NCBI GenBank assembly: GCA_947003375.1
Contig: CAMQOJ010000005.1
Coordinates: forward strand, 1 to 25,914
Length of the DNA: 25,914 bases
DNA from: an uncultured Lachnospiraceae bacterium
GTDB taxonomy: Bacteria; Bacillota; Clostridia; Lachnospirales; Lachnospiraceae
Direction: 5' to 3'
Shown here: one piece after another, positions 14,530-22,999 of the stretch
How positions within the stretch are numbered: position 1 is the first letter of the stretch
Layout: each line of letters opens with the position of its first letter
Position numbers and translations under genes: made by a program
The notes under the pieces: model-generated
Seen by the model: only the letters and a program-made list of their open reading frames with translations
Database searches by the model: none
Told to the model about the DNA's origin: nothing

Positions 14530-15021
14530 TCAGGACTCCCACAGCTCCAGGATTTCTGCCCTTTCCGCATTGGCCAGGCAGACGTATGTCCTGTCCGTGT
14601 GCCGCCCGGTGGCGCAGAAATGGTCCATGACATATCTGGCCGAGAGCGGCATCTCCAGCGAGGCTATGTCCTCCAGCGAAAACCACCTGCATATACCCTC
14701 GTTGGAGGCCAGGTTGTCGTCTACATGTTCTTTTATGTTCGCAAAAAAGTAGTAGTTCTGCCTGATTTCCCCTTTGACATTCCGCAGGGCTATGTAGCGC
14801 AGGGCCAGGCCCTCGATGTCCTCCGGCCTCAGGCCAAGCTCCTCGTACAGCTCCCGCAGCACGCAGGCTTTGGCGTCGTTGAGCTCATCCTTCTCGAAAT
14901 GGCCCCCTGCCGAGCCTGTCCAGACATCATTGACCACTCTTCCTCCCTGTCTGTACAGGAGCAGCACCTTCTCCCCTCTGAGCAGGTATATGGCAGTCAT
15001 GTTCCTCAGCTTCCCTTCCAA
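14530..15021 (-). CDS. Nudix hydrolase
   Basis: A 163-aa protein. The start is set at TTG 15021 because AAAGGAGG lies 7 nt before it; an ATG at 15075 overlaps the previous stop but has no ribosome site, and the ATG at 15000 is a weaker choice. The Nudix helix is GHFEKDE...LRELYEELGL; between the first Glu and the REL the spacing is nine residues, not the standard seven. Core strands before it are NMTAIYLLRGEKVLLLYRQ. It should cleave a nucleoside diphosphate linked to another group, with substrate unknown. It follows the PD-(D/E)XK-like gene by 51 nt and lies in the purine-gene direction, so nucleotide-pool cleaning is a fair guess. Confidence 0.88.
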   Translation of the reverse strand: MEGKLRNMTAIYLLRGEKVLLLYRQGGRVVNDVWTGSAGGHFEKDELNDAKACVLRELYEELGLRPEDIEGLALRYIALRNVKGEIRQNYYFFANIKEHVDDNLASNEGICRWFSLEDIASLEMPLSARYVMDHFCATGRHTDRTYVCLANAERAEILELWES

Positions 15022-15071
15022 GGCTGACCCTCCTTTCAGTCCCTTCCCGAACCACCCTACGCAGCGCCCTG

Positions 15072-15734
15072 TCATTGGTTTTCCAGGAACCGGATACGGT
15101 CCTTTTCCACGAGCACTTCAAAGCGGCAGAGCTGCTTCAATATACTCTTCTTGATTACCAGGTTCACCGGCCTCTCATACAACTGCCCGGATATGGTCAG
15201 ATACAGCTCCGTATTACTGGGCACATAGTATCTGTTCTTGTAGCCAGGCTCCCAGTCCAGTTCTCCTCTGTCCAGCGCCCGGGCCGCCGACAGCAGCTCT
15301 TGGTCGGACAGGAATTTGTTTACATATTTCCTGAGCACCTGCTTGTATATCAGCATGCAGTCGCACAGGGTGAAATCCTCCGCAGCGATCGCGCCCAGAT
15401 CCGTGGTGGCGGCCCGGGGCCAGACGAGGAGGTAGGCGTCTGTCTGCAGCCCGTCCTTCAGAAACCACCCCGTGTTGCCCCTGTAGTAGATTTCCATGGC
15501 AAATGTGGGGATGTCTTTGTTGATGTATTGGAGCGTGGACTTCTCGTCTACCTTCACATCCCGCGTCCCTGTGGTCAGGATAAGGTCTACGCCGCTTAGC
15601 TGGGTCTGCTTATCCTCTGTCCTTTTGAAATCCAGGATGATTTTGTCCTCCACCATTCTGGAATACAGACAGGTATCCAGGAAGGAGGCCAGCGCCTCCT
15701 CTCCCCGTTTGTCGCTTTTGAATTTGCTTTCCAT
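15072..15734 (-). CDS. Predicted PD-(D/E)XK nuclease of unknown role
   Basis: A 220-aa protein from ATG 15734 (MESKFKSDKRGEEALASFLD), with GGAG 9 nt upstream; the longer open frame to 15965 overlaps the formyltransferase gene and is not used. The N-terminal half has the sequence order of a PD-(D/E)XK nuclease: a helix with Glu12/Glu13, then SGVDLIL (Asp50), then DVKVDEK (Asp63-Glu64-Lys65), then a polar helix. The rest has no recognised domain; it ends ...RFEVLVEKDRIRFLENQ. No methylase or helicase is near, so it is not an obvious restriction enzyme. It sits between purine genes and a Nudix gene on the same strand. Confidence 0.65.
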   Translation of the reverse strand: MESKFKSDKRGEEALASFLDTCLYSRMVEDKIILDFKRTEDKQTQLSGVDLILTTGTRDVKVDEKSTLQYINKDIPTFAMEIYYRGNTGWFLKDGLQTDAYLLVWPRAATTDLGAIAAEDFTLCDCMLIYKQVLRKYVNKFLSDQELLSAARALDRGELDWEPGYKNRYYVPSNTELYLTISGQLYERPVNLVIKKSILKQLCRFEVLVEKDRIRFLENQ

Positions 15735-15891
15735 GATACCACGCTCCACTCTGTCCCGTTCTTGGGGCAAGCAATCAGTCGTTCCCATCGTTTCCGGCAG
15801 GACGACGCGCGGATGCGCATATGCCGCCCGGCTTGACATAGGAACTGTCGGAAAATGACTGCTGCGATTTCTGTAGGAAAAAGCCTGAAAC

Positions 15892-17070
15892 TCAATGATG
15901 GAACAGCCTGATTCCCGTAAAGGCCATGACCATGCCGTACTTGTCGCAGCACTCGATGACCGCATCGTCCCGGACGGAGCCGCCGGGCTGGGCGATGTAC
16001 TTCACGCCGCTCTTGTGGGCCCTCTCGATATTGTCGGAGAAGGGGAAGAAGGCGTCGGAGCCCAGGGTCACATCCTGCATCCGGTCCAGCCACGCCCGCT
16101 TCTCCTCCCTGGTGAACACGGGGGGCTTAACCTTGAAGACCTTCTCCCAGGCGCCGTCCGCCAGCACGTCCATGCACTCGTCCCCGATGTAGATATCGAT
16201 GGCGTTGTCCCGGTCGGGCCTGCCAAGCTTGTCCACGAACTGGAGCCCCAGCACCTGGGAGGACTGGCGCAGGAACCAGTTGTCCGCCTTGGTGCCCGCC
16301 AGCCTGGTGCAGTGGATGCGGGACTGCTGCCCGGCGCCGATGCCGATGGCCTGGCCGGCTTTCACGTAGCAGACGGAATTGGACTGGGTGTATTTCAGGG
16401 TGATCAATGCAATCTTCATGTCAATCAGCGCCGCCTCCGGTATCTCTTTGTTCACCGTGACGATATCGGAGAGCAAATCCCCATTCACGTCCAGCTCGTT
16501 GCGGCCCTGTTCGAAGGTGATGCCGTAGACCTGCTTGCGCTCTACCGGGGCCGGGACATAGGAGGGGTCGATCTGGATGACATTGTAATTGCCGCCCTTC
16601 TTGGCCTTCAGAAGGGCCAGGGCCTCCTCGGTGTAGCCCGGGGCGATGCAGCCGTCGGACACCTCCCGCTTGATCAGCCTGGCCGTGTCCCTGTCGCAGA
16701 TGTCGGACAGGGCGATGAAGTCGCCGAAGGAGGACATCCTGTCAGCGCCTCTGGCCCTGGCGTAGGCGCAGGCCAGGGGGGAGAGCGGACCTAAGTCGTC
16801 CACCCAGTAGATCTTCGCCAGGGTCTCGTCCAGAGGCAGGCCCACCGCCGCCCCCGCCGGGGACACATGCTTGAAGGAGGTGGCCGCGGGCAGTCCTGTG
16901 GCCGCTTTCAGCTCCCTCACCAACTGCCAGCCGTTGAAGGCGTCCAGGAAGTTGATATAGCCGGGCCTGCCGTTCAAGACGGTGACGGGGAGGGCACTGC
17001 CGTCCTCCATGTAGATCCTGGAGGGCTTCTGGTTGGGGTTGCATCCGTATTTCAGTTGGATTTCACTCAT
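15892..17070 (-). CDS. purH: AICAR formyltransferase (stand-alone PurH C-terminal domain type)
   Basis: A 392-aa protein equal to the AICAR transformylase half of PurH without the IMP cyclohydrolase half. It transfers a formyl group from 10-formyl-THF to AICAR (ZMP), giving FAICAR. The active-site pair is Lys67-His68 in SFKHVSPAGAAVG, and the N-terminal LKYGCNPNQKP and the conserved AGQQSRIHCTRLAG block are present; LGSDAFFPFSDNI and KYIAQPGGSVRDD mark the C-terminal half. The symbol purH is used for the domain; stand-alone versions have also been called purV. AAAGGAAG ribosome site before ATG 17070. It lies 98 nt behind purO, almost surely on the same ZTP-controlled transcript. Confidence 0.93.
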   Translation of the reverse strand: MSEIQLKYGCNPNQKPSRIYMEDGSALPVTVLNGRPGYINFLDAFNGWQLVRELKAATGLPAATSFKHVSPAGAAVGLPLDETLAKIYWVDDLGPLSPLACAYARARGADRMSSFGDFIALSDICDRDTARLIKREVSDGCIAPGYTEEALALLKAKKGGNYNVIQIDPSYVPAPVERKQVYGITFEQGRNELDVNGDLLSDIVTVNKEIPEAALIDMKIALITLKYTQSNSVCYVKAGQAIGIGAGQQSRIHCTRLAGTKADNWFLRQSSQVLGLQFVDKLGRPDRDNAIDIYIGDECMDVLADGAWEKVFKVKPPVFTREEKRAWLDRMQDVTLGSDAFFPFSDNIERAHKSGVKYIAQPGGSVRDDAVIECCDKYGMVMAFTGIRLFHH

Positions 17071-17168
17071 GATTTCGTCTTCCTTTCCCGATTTTCTGTT
17101 CTCTGAGCTTCTGCTCTGTTCTCAAATCTTCCCGCTGTTCTTCCCGCTTCTTTTTTGCCATCGTCCGC

Positions 17169-17888
17169 CTATTGGTTCTTGTTCAATATCCGGGTCTCGT
17201 ACCGGCCCGTGGCGATGTCGATGAAGCGGACGAACAGGGAGACCTTGTTCTCCTCGTTGAGGCTCTCCCACAGCATCCCGGCGAAGCTGTGGATATCGCC
17301 CTGGATGGCTACCTTTTTAGGCTCTCCCTGGAAGCTGGGCAGGGGGTTCCCGTCGTGCATGTAGGTGTGGATGAACCTGCCCTCTCCGGCGGCGGGTCTG
17401 TCATAGGCAAAGGTGTACCGATTACAGCAGGACGGATCTCCGTCATTGCTCTTTAAGATGGACATGCAGTAATCGAAGCCGCCGTCCTGGATATGCACCA
17501 GCCCGGATATCCTGGGGGTGTAATTGGGCCCGTCCGGCTCGAACTCGCGGCTGCGCAGGGACTGCTCGAAGGTGAGCCCCTTGGAGAGGCCCTCGTAGAC
17601 CGTGTCCGTCTGGTCCCCGTTTGTGACAATAGTGTCAGTTCCCTGTCCGGCGGCAAACACACGCACAGGCGCGTAGATCACCAGGCTGGGGTCCGTCAGC
17701 TTGGCCGGGTCGAAGGCCTGGGTGCGGATGCCCTCCCCTTCCGTGACGAAGACACGGTTGCGGCTGTTCACGCTCCTACCCATGATGAAGTAGGCAATCG
17801 CCGCCTTCCTGCCGTCATCGGAGCGCCCGATGACGATTCCCCTGCCGGGGTACGCGTTGTTTTTCAGTTCCTGTTCCAGTTGCAGCAT
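17169..17888 (-). CDS. purO: IMP cyclohydrolase, archaeal PurO type
   Basis: A 239-aa protein from ATG 17888 with a good AAGGAGG site 7 nt upstream; the longer frame to 18053 runs through the riboswitch and is rejected. It closes the ring of FAICAR to make IMP, the last step of purine synthesis. Family features: YPGRGIVIGRSDDG near the start, AYFIMGRSVNSRNRVF, VIYAPVR, NGDQTDTV, and DNxPNYTPRI-type GPNYTPRISGLV. PurO was described in archaea and also occurs in Clostridia, where it replaces the N-terminal domain of PurH. It precedes the formyltransferase gene, so the two PurH activities are split and in reverse order. Confidence 0.93.
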   Translation of the reverse strand: MLQLEQELKNNAYPGRGIVIGRSDDGRKAAIAYFIMGRSVNSRNRVFVTEGEGIRTQAFDPAKLTDPSLVIYAPVRVFAAGQGTDTIVTNGDQTDTVYEGLSKGLTFEQSLRSREFEPDGPNYTPRISGLVHIQDGGFDYCMSILKSNDGDPSCCNRYTFAYDRPAAGEGRFIHTYMHDGNPLPSFQGEPKKVAIQGDIHSFAGMLWESLNEENKVSLFVRFIDIATGRYETRILNKNQ

Positions 17889-17962
17889 ACTTTTCCTCCT
17901 TCGATGCTTCGATTTTCGTATGGCGCGCTTTTTGGGTGCGTTGCGAGGTTCTTTTGCCATGA

Positions 17963-18017
17963 ACAAAAATGCCGACACCCAGGCACCCCATAACGAGTGG
18001 CGCCCAGACGGTCGGCA
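17963..18017 (-). terminator. Terminator hairpin, expression platform of the ZTP riboswitch
   Basis: On the minus strand AAAATGCCGAC pairs with GTCGGCATTTT, with an inner GGCGCC / GGTGCC pairing, and TTTTTG follows. The 5' arm includes the conserved 3' part of the ZTP aptamer, so ligand binding and termination exclude each other. It lies about 75 nt before the purO start. Confidence 0.85.
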
Positions 18018-18070
18018 TTTTCTTACGGCTGCACTCCCTGTGGGTCCTCCCACTTCCGTCAGTCATGCAG
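18002..18070 (-). promoter_or_regulatory. ZTP (pfl) riboswitch controlling purO and the formyltransferase
   Basis: The minus strand reads CTGCA-TGACTGACGGAA-GTGGG-AGGA-CCCAC-A-GGGAG-TGCAG, i.e. P1 (CTGCA/TGCAG) around an asymmetric internal loop with UGACUGACGGAA and GGGAG, and P2 (GTGGG/CCCAC). After a short linker comes CCGTCTGGGC, the hallmark 3' element of pfl/ZTP RNAs (consensus CCGCCUGGGC). The RNA senses ZTP or ZMP, which pile up when 10-formyl-THF is short; ZMP is the substrate of the enzyme encoded downstream. Binding would favour the aptamer pseudoknot and prevent the terminator, switching expression on. Confidence 0.9.
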
Positions 18071-18094
18071 AGCTTTCCTTACTTGCTTCTTTTT

Positions 18095-18128
18095 ATCCGG
18101 TCTTTCGGTTAAGTCGGAAAGACCGGAT
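18095..18128. repeat. Perfect 12-bp hairpin before the riboswitch
   Basis: ATCCGGTCTTTC and GAAAGACCGGAT flank a 10-nt loop. It lies after the giant surface-protein gene and right at the predicted start of the purO transcript. On neither strand does a proper T-run follow, so it may be a weak terminator for the upstream gene or a 5' stabilising stem of the purO mRNA. Confidence 0.6.
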
Positions 18129-18134
18129 ATGATT

Positions 18135-18163
18135 ATCTTACACGTCTTTGGGAAAATTTGCAA
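18135..18163 (-). promoter_or_regulatory. Candidate promoter of purO
   Basis: On the minus strand TTGCAA and TAAGAT are 17 nt apart (4 of 6 matches each), putting the start at about 18128, ahead of the hairpin and riboswitch. Confidence 0.5.
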
Positions 18164-18174
18164 GAGGTTTTTGC

Positions 18175-21100
18175 TTATCCTCTCCTGCGCTTTCTCGTCC
18201 AAAAGAATATCCCGCAAAGGGTACCGCCTGACAGGACCATGGAAAGCAGATACCATTCCATATGGCTGCCGTCTCTGGTCTTCGGGCTGCTTCCCGCAGC
18301 CGCCGATGCCTGGCTTTCGCTGGAGCTTCCCGATTCCTCCGTACTCGGATCCTTCGTGTCGCCTACCTGCGCGACTTTCGTCCATCCGACAGAAATCGGT
18401 GACAATCCATATACCTTGAACCGGATTCCCTCTGCCGTCTTTTCCACAGTGGGATATTCCGTGTCACCGGCGCGATGCCCATTCATGTCTTCTGTGAACA
18501 AATGGCATACCACGAAATCATTGGTATCCTTCCCCGTACCCTGAGGATACGGCAATGTCACGGTCAGTCCGCTTGCGGGGAAATTGCTCTTGTCAGCCTG
18601 CACCCATCCTGTTCCGTTCACGTTCACCATCAGCACCACGTCATAGACCTCTATGCTCTCCCGGGGGATGCTCCCTGCCTGGCTCTGGATGTTCAGCCGC
18701 ATCTGTTCCTCGATTTTCTCCGGCGTATTCAGGTTCTCCAGTGCCAGGAATGCCTGAGGCACCTGGGAAATTCCCGTCTCCATGGACAGGCTGTACTGCA
18801 TGCCCGGTCCGGATTCCGGCGGAGTCGCCAGATTGCTGTTCATCGCGTTGATTCTTCCCGTGAATCCGGGCAGGGTTTCCGGCAGCCTATAGTTGCCCGC
18901 CTTGCTCCCCTGAAGCACCGCCGGATTCTTCGGGTCTGCCCAGGCAAGCGTCACCTTCTGGATACCCGCGTTCACCGCGGCATAGGTACCTGTCAATCTG
19001 GAGGCGGGGCATGCGAACACGACATCCGCCTTATCCCCCTCGAGAATACCCGATACTCTCAGTTCCCCGTACAGAGTGGCTTTATTGCCGTTCATTGCGC
19101 CTTCCTTATCTACCGCAGACAAGCCCTCCACATCCCAGGCAAGCGTCCTGGGAATCACGTTCAGGATGCAGCTTGCCGTAGCGCTGAAATACTCGTCCGT
19201 CTCGGAAGCCTGTGCCTGGATTCCCGCGGTTCCTGCCCCCAGGATACGGACATTGCCTGCCTCGTCCACCTGCGCCACATCAGGATTGCTGCTGGTATAA
19301 GTCACCTTGCTCCCCTGGGCCGCATTGCTCACAGACACGGTAAAGTCGCTGTCACCGTACACCTTGTTCAGAACAGGACTGGTGAATCCGAAGTTCACCT
19401 GCTCCATCTTGTCAGCCACCATTACTGTGACCGTGAAATCAAAGGCATGGAAATTCGTGGACTTTGTCACAGGCACTGTGATGACAGCCGTCTTTCCCAC
19501 ATTTTCTTTGTCATATGCCAACTTTCCTGACAACATGGCACCAGCCATGGAAGGGGCGCCCTCAAAAATATGCTCCTCATCTGCCACTGTGATTTCGCCC
19601 AGCTGATAGCCCTCCGGAAGCAGGGATGCCATGTCAAGCGTCAATTCGCCGCCAAACCTCACGGATACGGATTTGGCAGCCTCTCCCTTAAATGCCACCT
19701 TATTGATGGCGAAGGTCGTCTCCACTGTGCCGCTCCAGGTGTAGTTGCCGCCTGCTGCCGGCTTGACCGTTACCTTTGCGGTGCCCGCATTCACATTGTT
19801 GCTCCAGACCGCTTCGAAGTCCGATGCCGCCATCGCCTCATCGCCGTTCTTTACAGTCAGTTCCGGCGTTATCGCCTTGCCGGTATAGTCGTAGCTGCCC
19901 AGGGGCTCCAGGGTCGGCGTGATGGACATGGGCCTAATCTCGCAGGGGACGTCCAGCGTGGAATTGCTGAGACTGTAATTTCCGGAGGCTGTTCCGCTCA
20001 TGGTGAGGCTTACCTTCACCGTATTCTGGCCGCCCACGTTGGGGTTCGTGTAATCCCCGGGTTCCGCTTTGACGGTCACGCCATCCATATCCTTCTGCAG
20101 TATATTGGACAATGCCAGCTCGCCCGTGGCCGTCCCTGCTTTCGTGGTCTTATCGTAGACCTTGCTGACCTGATAGCTTCCCGCAGCCACGGTCACAATC
20201 CGGCGGTTTACGTTTACCGTTCCGGTGCAGACGATTACATCCTTGTAGGTCTTCCCTCCCACGGTTCCGTTATACAATACCGCAAAAGGCTGATCTGTTC
20301 CCGCGTTGGGCATGCCGGTCTCCCGCAGGGTGAAATGCCCCTTATCGTCATCCCTGCCCGTTCCCGCTTCTGCCGTCAGGGCTCCGATGGTCACGATATC
20401 CGACCAGGAATCTCCGTATGCCGCGCCGGACTTAAGCGTCACCGCATTGGAGGCTGTCGCCGGGGTTGTGCCTACCAGGAATACGATGTCTCTTACGGTA
20501 AAGGTGATTTTACCTGTGACGCTGTTGTAATTTGGGGTATCCGGCCGGAAGGTATAGCCAATCTCCCCTGTGGCATCCTCCTGCAATGCCGCCAGCTTCG
20601 CCTTCAGCGCTTCATATGTCATATCGCTCTGATTATCGTAAGAATAGGTCGTATCCCCTCCGACAGGCTTGCCGTCCACACCGGTATAGGTGGGCTCTCG
20701 GAAATCTCCCACTCCCAGCAGGACGTTCTGCTTCTTCTCCACTGTCTCTGTGCAGGAGGCGGGAGTAATCTTCAGCTTGCTTTCTGTGAAGCTGATATTA
20801 TAATTGGGGTTCTTATCATTGGTCACCGTTCCCTGTGAAATCGTGTAGCCTTCAGCATTTACGTCTTCTCCGGCTACGCGCGCCAGTTCGCCGGACAGGG
20901 GATAGCCTGCGACTACATCCGGGGCGCTATAGGTGAGGGCAGGGTCTGCGGAGCCGTATGTCTTGGTCTTTGCATCCGCTGTCACGGTAATCGGTTTACG
21001 GTTTACGGTCACCGTCACGTTGGTGCTGACGCTTGCATAGCCAGTGCCTGCATCTGGTACAAATATGGCCTTCAATGTACTGGTTCCGGCTTCCCCGTAG

Positions 21101-22782
21101 GATGTTACGCTGGTATCCCACTTGAATGTACCGGCCACAGTGCCAGATGCATTGCTTGCACTGCCGCCTTTCCCGTCAAATACATCATTTGATACCTTGT
21201 CGCCGAAGGTTACTGCAATACCAGTGGGAGCCGTAACCTCCAGTGCTCCTACGTACACATAATTATCTGGAGCCAAAGTGAGGATATCTTCTCCAAACAA
21301 ACTTTTTTGATCTGCATCATACTTATATGTAACATTACAACTATTATACCCATCATTTACAGTACCTCTGGCACCAGCCAAAAACAGCTTATCCGGTGCT
21401 CCAACTGTGCCATCGTCGCAGTTCGTCACATCTACCAGATAATTTTTTCCGTCCAGTGTGACAATATTCCACATATGGCCACCGGCGCCAGTACCACCAG
21501 CCATCTCTCCTGTAACGGTATAGCAAACAGCATTATTGAAAGTGGATAAATCACATAGATACTGGAATGCTTTTGAATAGCCCTCGCATACTACATTTGT
21601 AGAAGCCTCTCCATCGAACACCCATACTAGCTGCCAGGGATTGCCGTAGGGTGTATTCGTCCCCTTATCCGCTGCACCATGATTATAAGCGACAAGGTTG
21701 CATATCTCTTCCTTGTAGCCCTTAAGCTTCTCATAATCCGACTTTCCTGCATACTTATTCACAATCTCTTTCGCTTTTGCAGCCGCTACTTTTGGGGTAG
21801 ATACCTTGCTTGGGTCTACCTGATGTTCACCACCACGATATTCATTCGCCACAGCGAAAGTAACTGAGACATTCAGTAACACTCCTGGTTTGGCCGAGCT
21901 TAAACCATACGTAGATCTTATTCCGCCGCCACTCACCTTATTGAACCAGTACAAGTCATAGGGGCAATCCATCAAAAGATAACCGAGAATATCGCTCATC
22001 ATCTCTCCAAGTTTTGCCTCGGCAGCCTCGCTTGTAGGTGCATCGGCAAAACTTATATCGCCCACACTGAATACTGTAGATGTCAGTTCCCCATTTGCCA
22101 CTTTCTCGATATTCGTTTTCAAAGTATTATAAATAGTTTGTGCCGTTCCCGTCAGAGACGCACCACCTACATTCCCATACAGCGAAATGCCCGCATCCCC
22201 ATAAAAGAGCTGCGCAATATACCCCTCGAAGAGCTCGTCATTGTCCGGCATCTCCACTTCCGGCACGACCACCACTTCGCCGCTCTCCAAGTCTCCGACC
22301 TCGCCCTCATCCGGGGCATCCTTCCGCGCGTCCTCCGGCTTTATATCCTGAGACCCTTCTCCCGGATCTGCCGAATCCGCATCATCCGTTTTGTCTTCTC
22401 CCGGCTCTTCCACGCCAGCGCCAACCTGGTCCTTCTCTCCCAGCCCCTCAGGAACCGTCTCATCCGGCTTCTCTTCGCCTGTGTCCCCCAAAGCTGCGCC
22501 GTCCGGCTCTTTTCCATCCAGAGTCTGCTGATCCGCATTCTCCGGCTCTTCCGTGTCCGGAGCCTCCGAATCCGCCTCATTCGGCTCCAATGGCACCGCA
22601 GACAGAATTCCCTTGCTTTCAGGCTCCGCTTCCTCAGAAGGCACCTTTTCCTCCTGGATGCCCCCCCTGTCCGCTTCCTGCGCAGATGCCGACAGCATCG
22701 TGTAGTCCACATTGCTGCCGATTAACGCAACCGCCAGCAGCAGAACCAGAACACATTTCCACCAATGTTTCCTTCCCTTCAT
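18175..22782 (-). CDS. Giant secreted transglutaminase-like, MBG/YDG-repeat surface protein
   Basis: A 1535-aa exported protein. Signal peptide at 1-34 (WWKCVLVLLLAVALIG, cut near SASA-QEA). Residues 35-190 are acidic and Pro/Glu/Asp-rich. A transglutaminase-like catalytic domain spans about 205-500 with Cys399 in NVVCEGYSKAFQYLC, His436 in GGHMWNIV and Asp451 in YLVDVTNCDD. Then come many Ig-like repeats of the MBG/YDG kind (for example VTADAKTKTYGSADPALTY, and VSKVYDKTTKAGTATGEL), a Big-like segment (YTSSNPDVAQVDEAGNVRI) and a Ser-rich stalk. The end has SPKTRDGS, a hydrophobic helix (WYLLSMVLSGGTLCGIFFW) and RKRRRG: a sortase-signal layout but with Arg where Gly is usual. Likely a cell-wall or envelope adhesin/crosslinking enzyme. 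Confidence 0.85.
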   Translation of the reverse strand: MKGRKHWWKCVLVLLLAVALIGSNVDYTMLSASAQEADRGGIQEEKVPSEEAEPESKGILSAVPLEPNEADSEAPDTEEPENADQQTLDGKEPDGAALGDTGEEKPDETVPEGLGEKDQVGAGVEEPGEDKTDDADSADPGEGSQDIKPEDARKDAPDEGEVGDLESGEVVVVPEVEMPDNDELFEGYIAQLFYGDAGISLYGNVGGASLTGTAQTIYNTLKTNIEKVANGELTSTVFSVGDISFADAPTSEAAEAKLGEMMSDILGYLLMDCPYDLYWFNKVSGGGIRSTYGLSSAKPGVLLNVSVTFAVANEYRGGEHQVDPSKVSTPKVAAAKAKEIVNKYAGKSDYEKLKGYKEEICNLVAYNHGAADKGTNTPYGNPWQLVWVFDGEASTNVVCEGYSKAFQYLCDLSTFNNAVCYTVTGEMAGGTGAGGHMWNIVTLDGKNYLVDVTNCDDGTVGAPDKLFLAGARGTVNDGYNSCNVTYKYDADQKSLFGEDILTLAPDNYVYVGALEVTAPTGIAVTFGDKVSNDVFDGKGGSASNASGTVAGTFKWDTSVTSYGEAGTSTLKAIFVPDAGTGYASVSTNVTVTVNRKPITVTADAKTKTYGSADPALTYSAPDVVAGYPLSGELARVAGEDVNAEGYTISQGTVTNDKNPNYNISFTESKLKITPASCTETVEKKQNVLLGVGDFREPTYTGVDGKPVGGDTTYSYDNQSDMTYEALKAKLAALQEDATGEIGYTFRPDTPNYNSVTGKITFTVRDIVFLVGTTPATASNAVTLKSGAAYGDSWSDIVTIGALTAEAGTGRDDDKGHFTLRETGMPNAGTDQPFAVLYNGTVGGKTYKDVIVCTGTVNVNRRIVTVAAGSYQVSKVYDKTTKAGTATGELALSNILQKDMDGVTVKAEPGDYTNPNVGGQNTVKVSLTMSGTASGNYSLSNSTLDVPCEIRPMSITPTLEPLGSYDYTGKAITPELTVKNGDEAMAASDFEAVWSNNVNAGTAKVTVKPAAGGNYTWSGTVETTFAINKVAFKGEAAKSVSVRFGGELTLDMASLLPEGYQLGEITVADEEHIFEGAPSMAGAMLSGKLAYDKENVGKTAVITVPVTKSTNFHAFDFTVTVMVADKMEQVNFGFTSPVLNKVYGDSDFTVSVSNAAQGSKVTYTSSNPDVAQVDEAGNVRILGAGTAGIQAQASETDEYFSATASCILNVIPRTLAWDVEGLSAVDKEGAMNGNKATLYGELRVSGILEGDKADVVFACPASRLTGTYAAVNAGIQKVTLAWADPKNPAVLQGSKAGNYRLPETLPGFTGRINAMNSNLATPPESGPGMQYSLSMETGISQVPQAFLALENLNTPEKIEEQMRLNIQSQAGSIPRESIEVYDVVLMVNVNGTGWVQADKSNFPASGLTVTLPYPQGTGKDTNDFVVCHLFTEDMNGHRAGDTEYPTVEKTAEGIRFKVYGLSPISVGWTKVAQVGDTKDPSTEESGSSSESQASAAAGSSPKTRDGSHMEWYLLSMVLSGGTLCGIFFWTRKRRRG

Positions 22783-22833
22783 GTCCCTCTCTCCCGTAAA
22801 TTTCTATTTTGGATAACAATTGCCGACATGTGT

Positions 22834-22861
22834 ATTATACCATATTGCCTTTTTTTGTCAA
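22834..22861 (-). promoter_or_regulatory. Strong promoter of the surface-protein gene
   Basis: On the minus strand a perfect TTGACA and a perfect TATAAT are 16 nt apart, with an extended TGG before the -10. Start site near 22827, 45 nt before the ATG. This is the best promoter in the window. Confidence 0.8.
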
Positions 22862-22999
22862 AACTATTTTCGCTGTTTCCAGCTTTTCCCAAAAGCTTCT
22901 TTGGCGAAAAATATTTTTCGTCACATCCCGATTTTTTCAAACTGCCTCATTGCATCTATCCCTTCTTTCGGTTATGCTATTGCCCAGGAGGTGCGCATT

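Noticed and set aside
15895..16794. 299-aa plus-strand open frame opposite the formyltransferase gene
   Set aside because: Antisense shadow of a conserved enzyme; low-complexity Gly/Asp/His/Val composition.
19570..20838. 422-aa plus-strand open frame opposite the surface-protein gene
   Set aside because: Shadow frame of the repeat region; repetitive composition with no ribosome site.
22811..22822. GGATAACAATTG, identical to part of the E. coli lac operator
   Set aside because: Only a half-site, AT-rich, with no LacI-type regulator nearby; likely chance.
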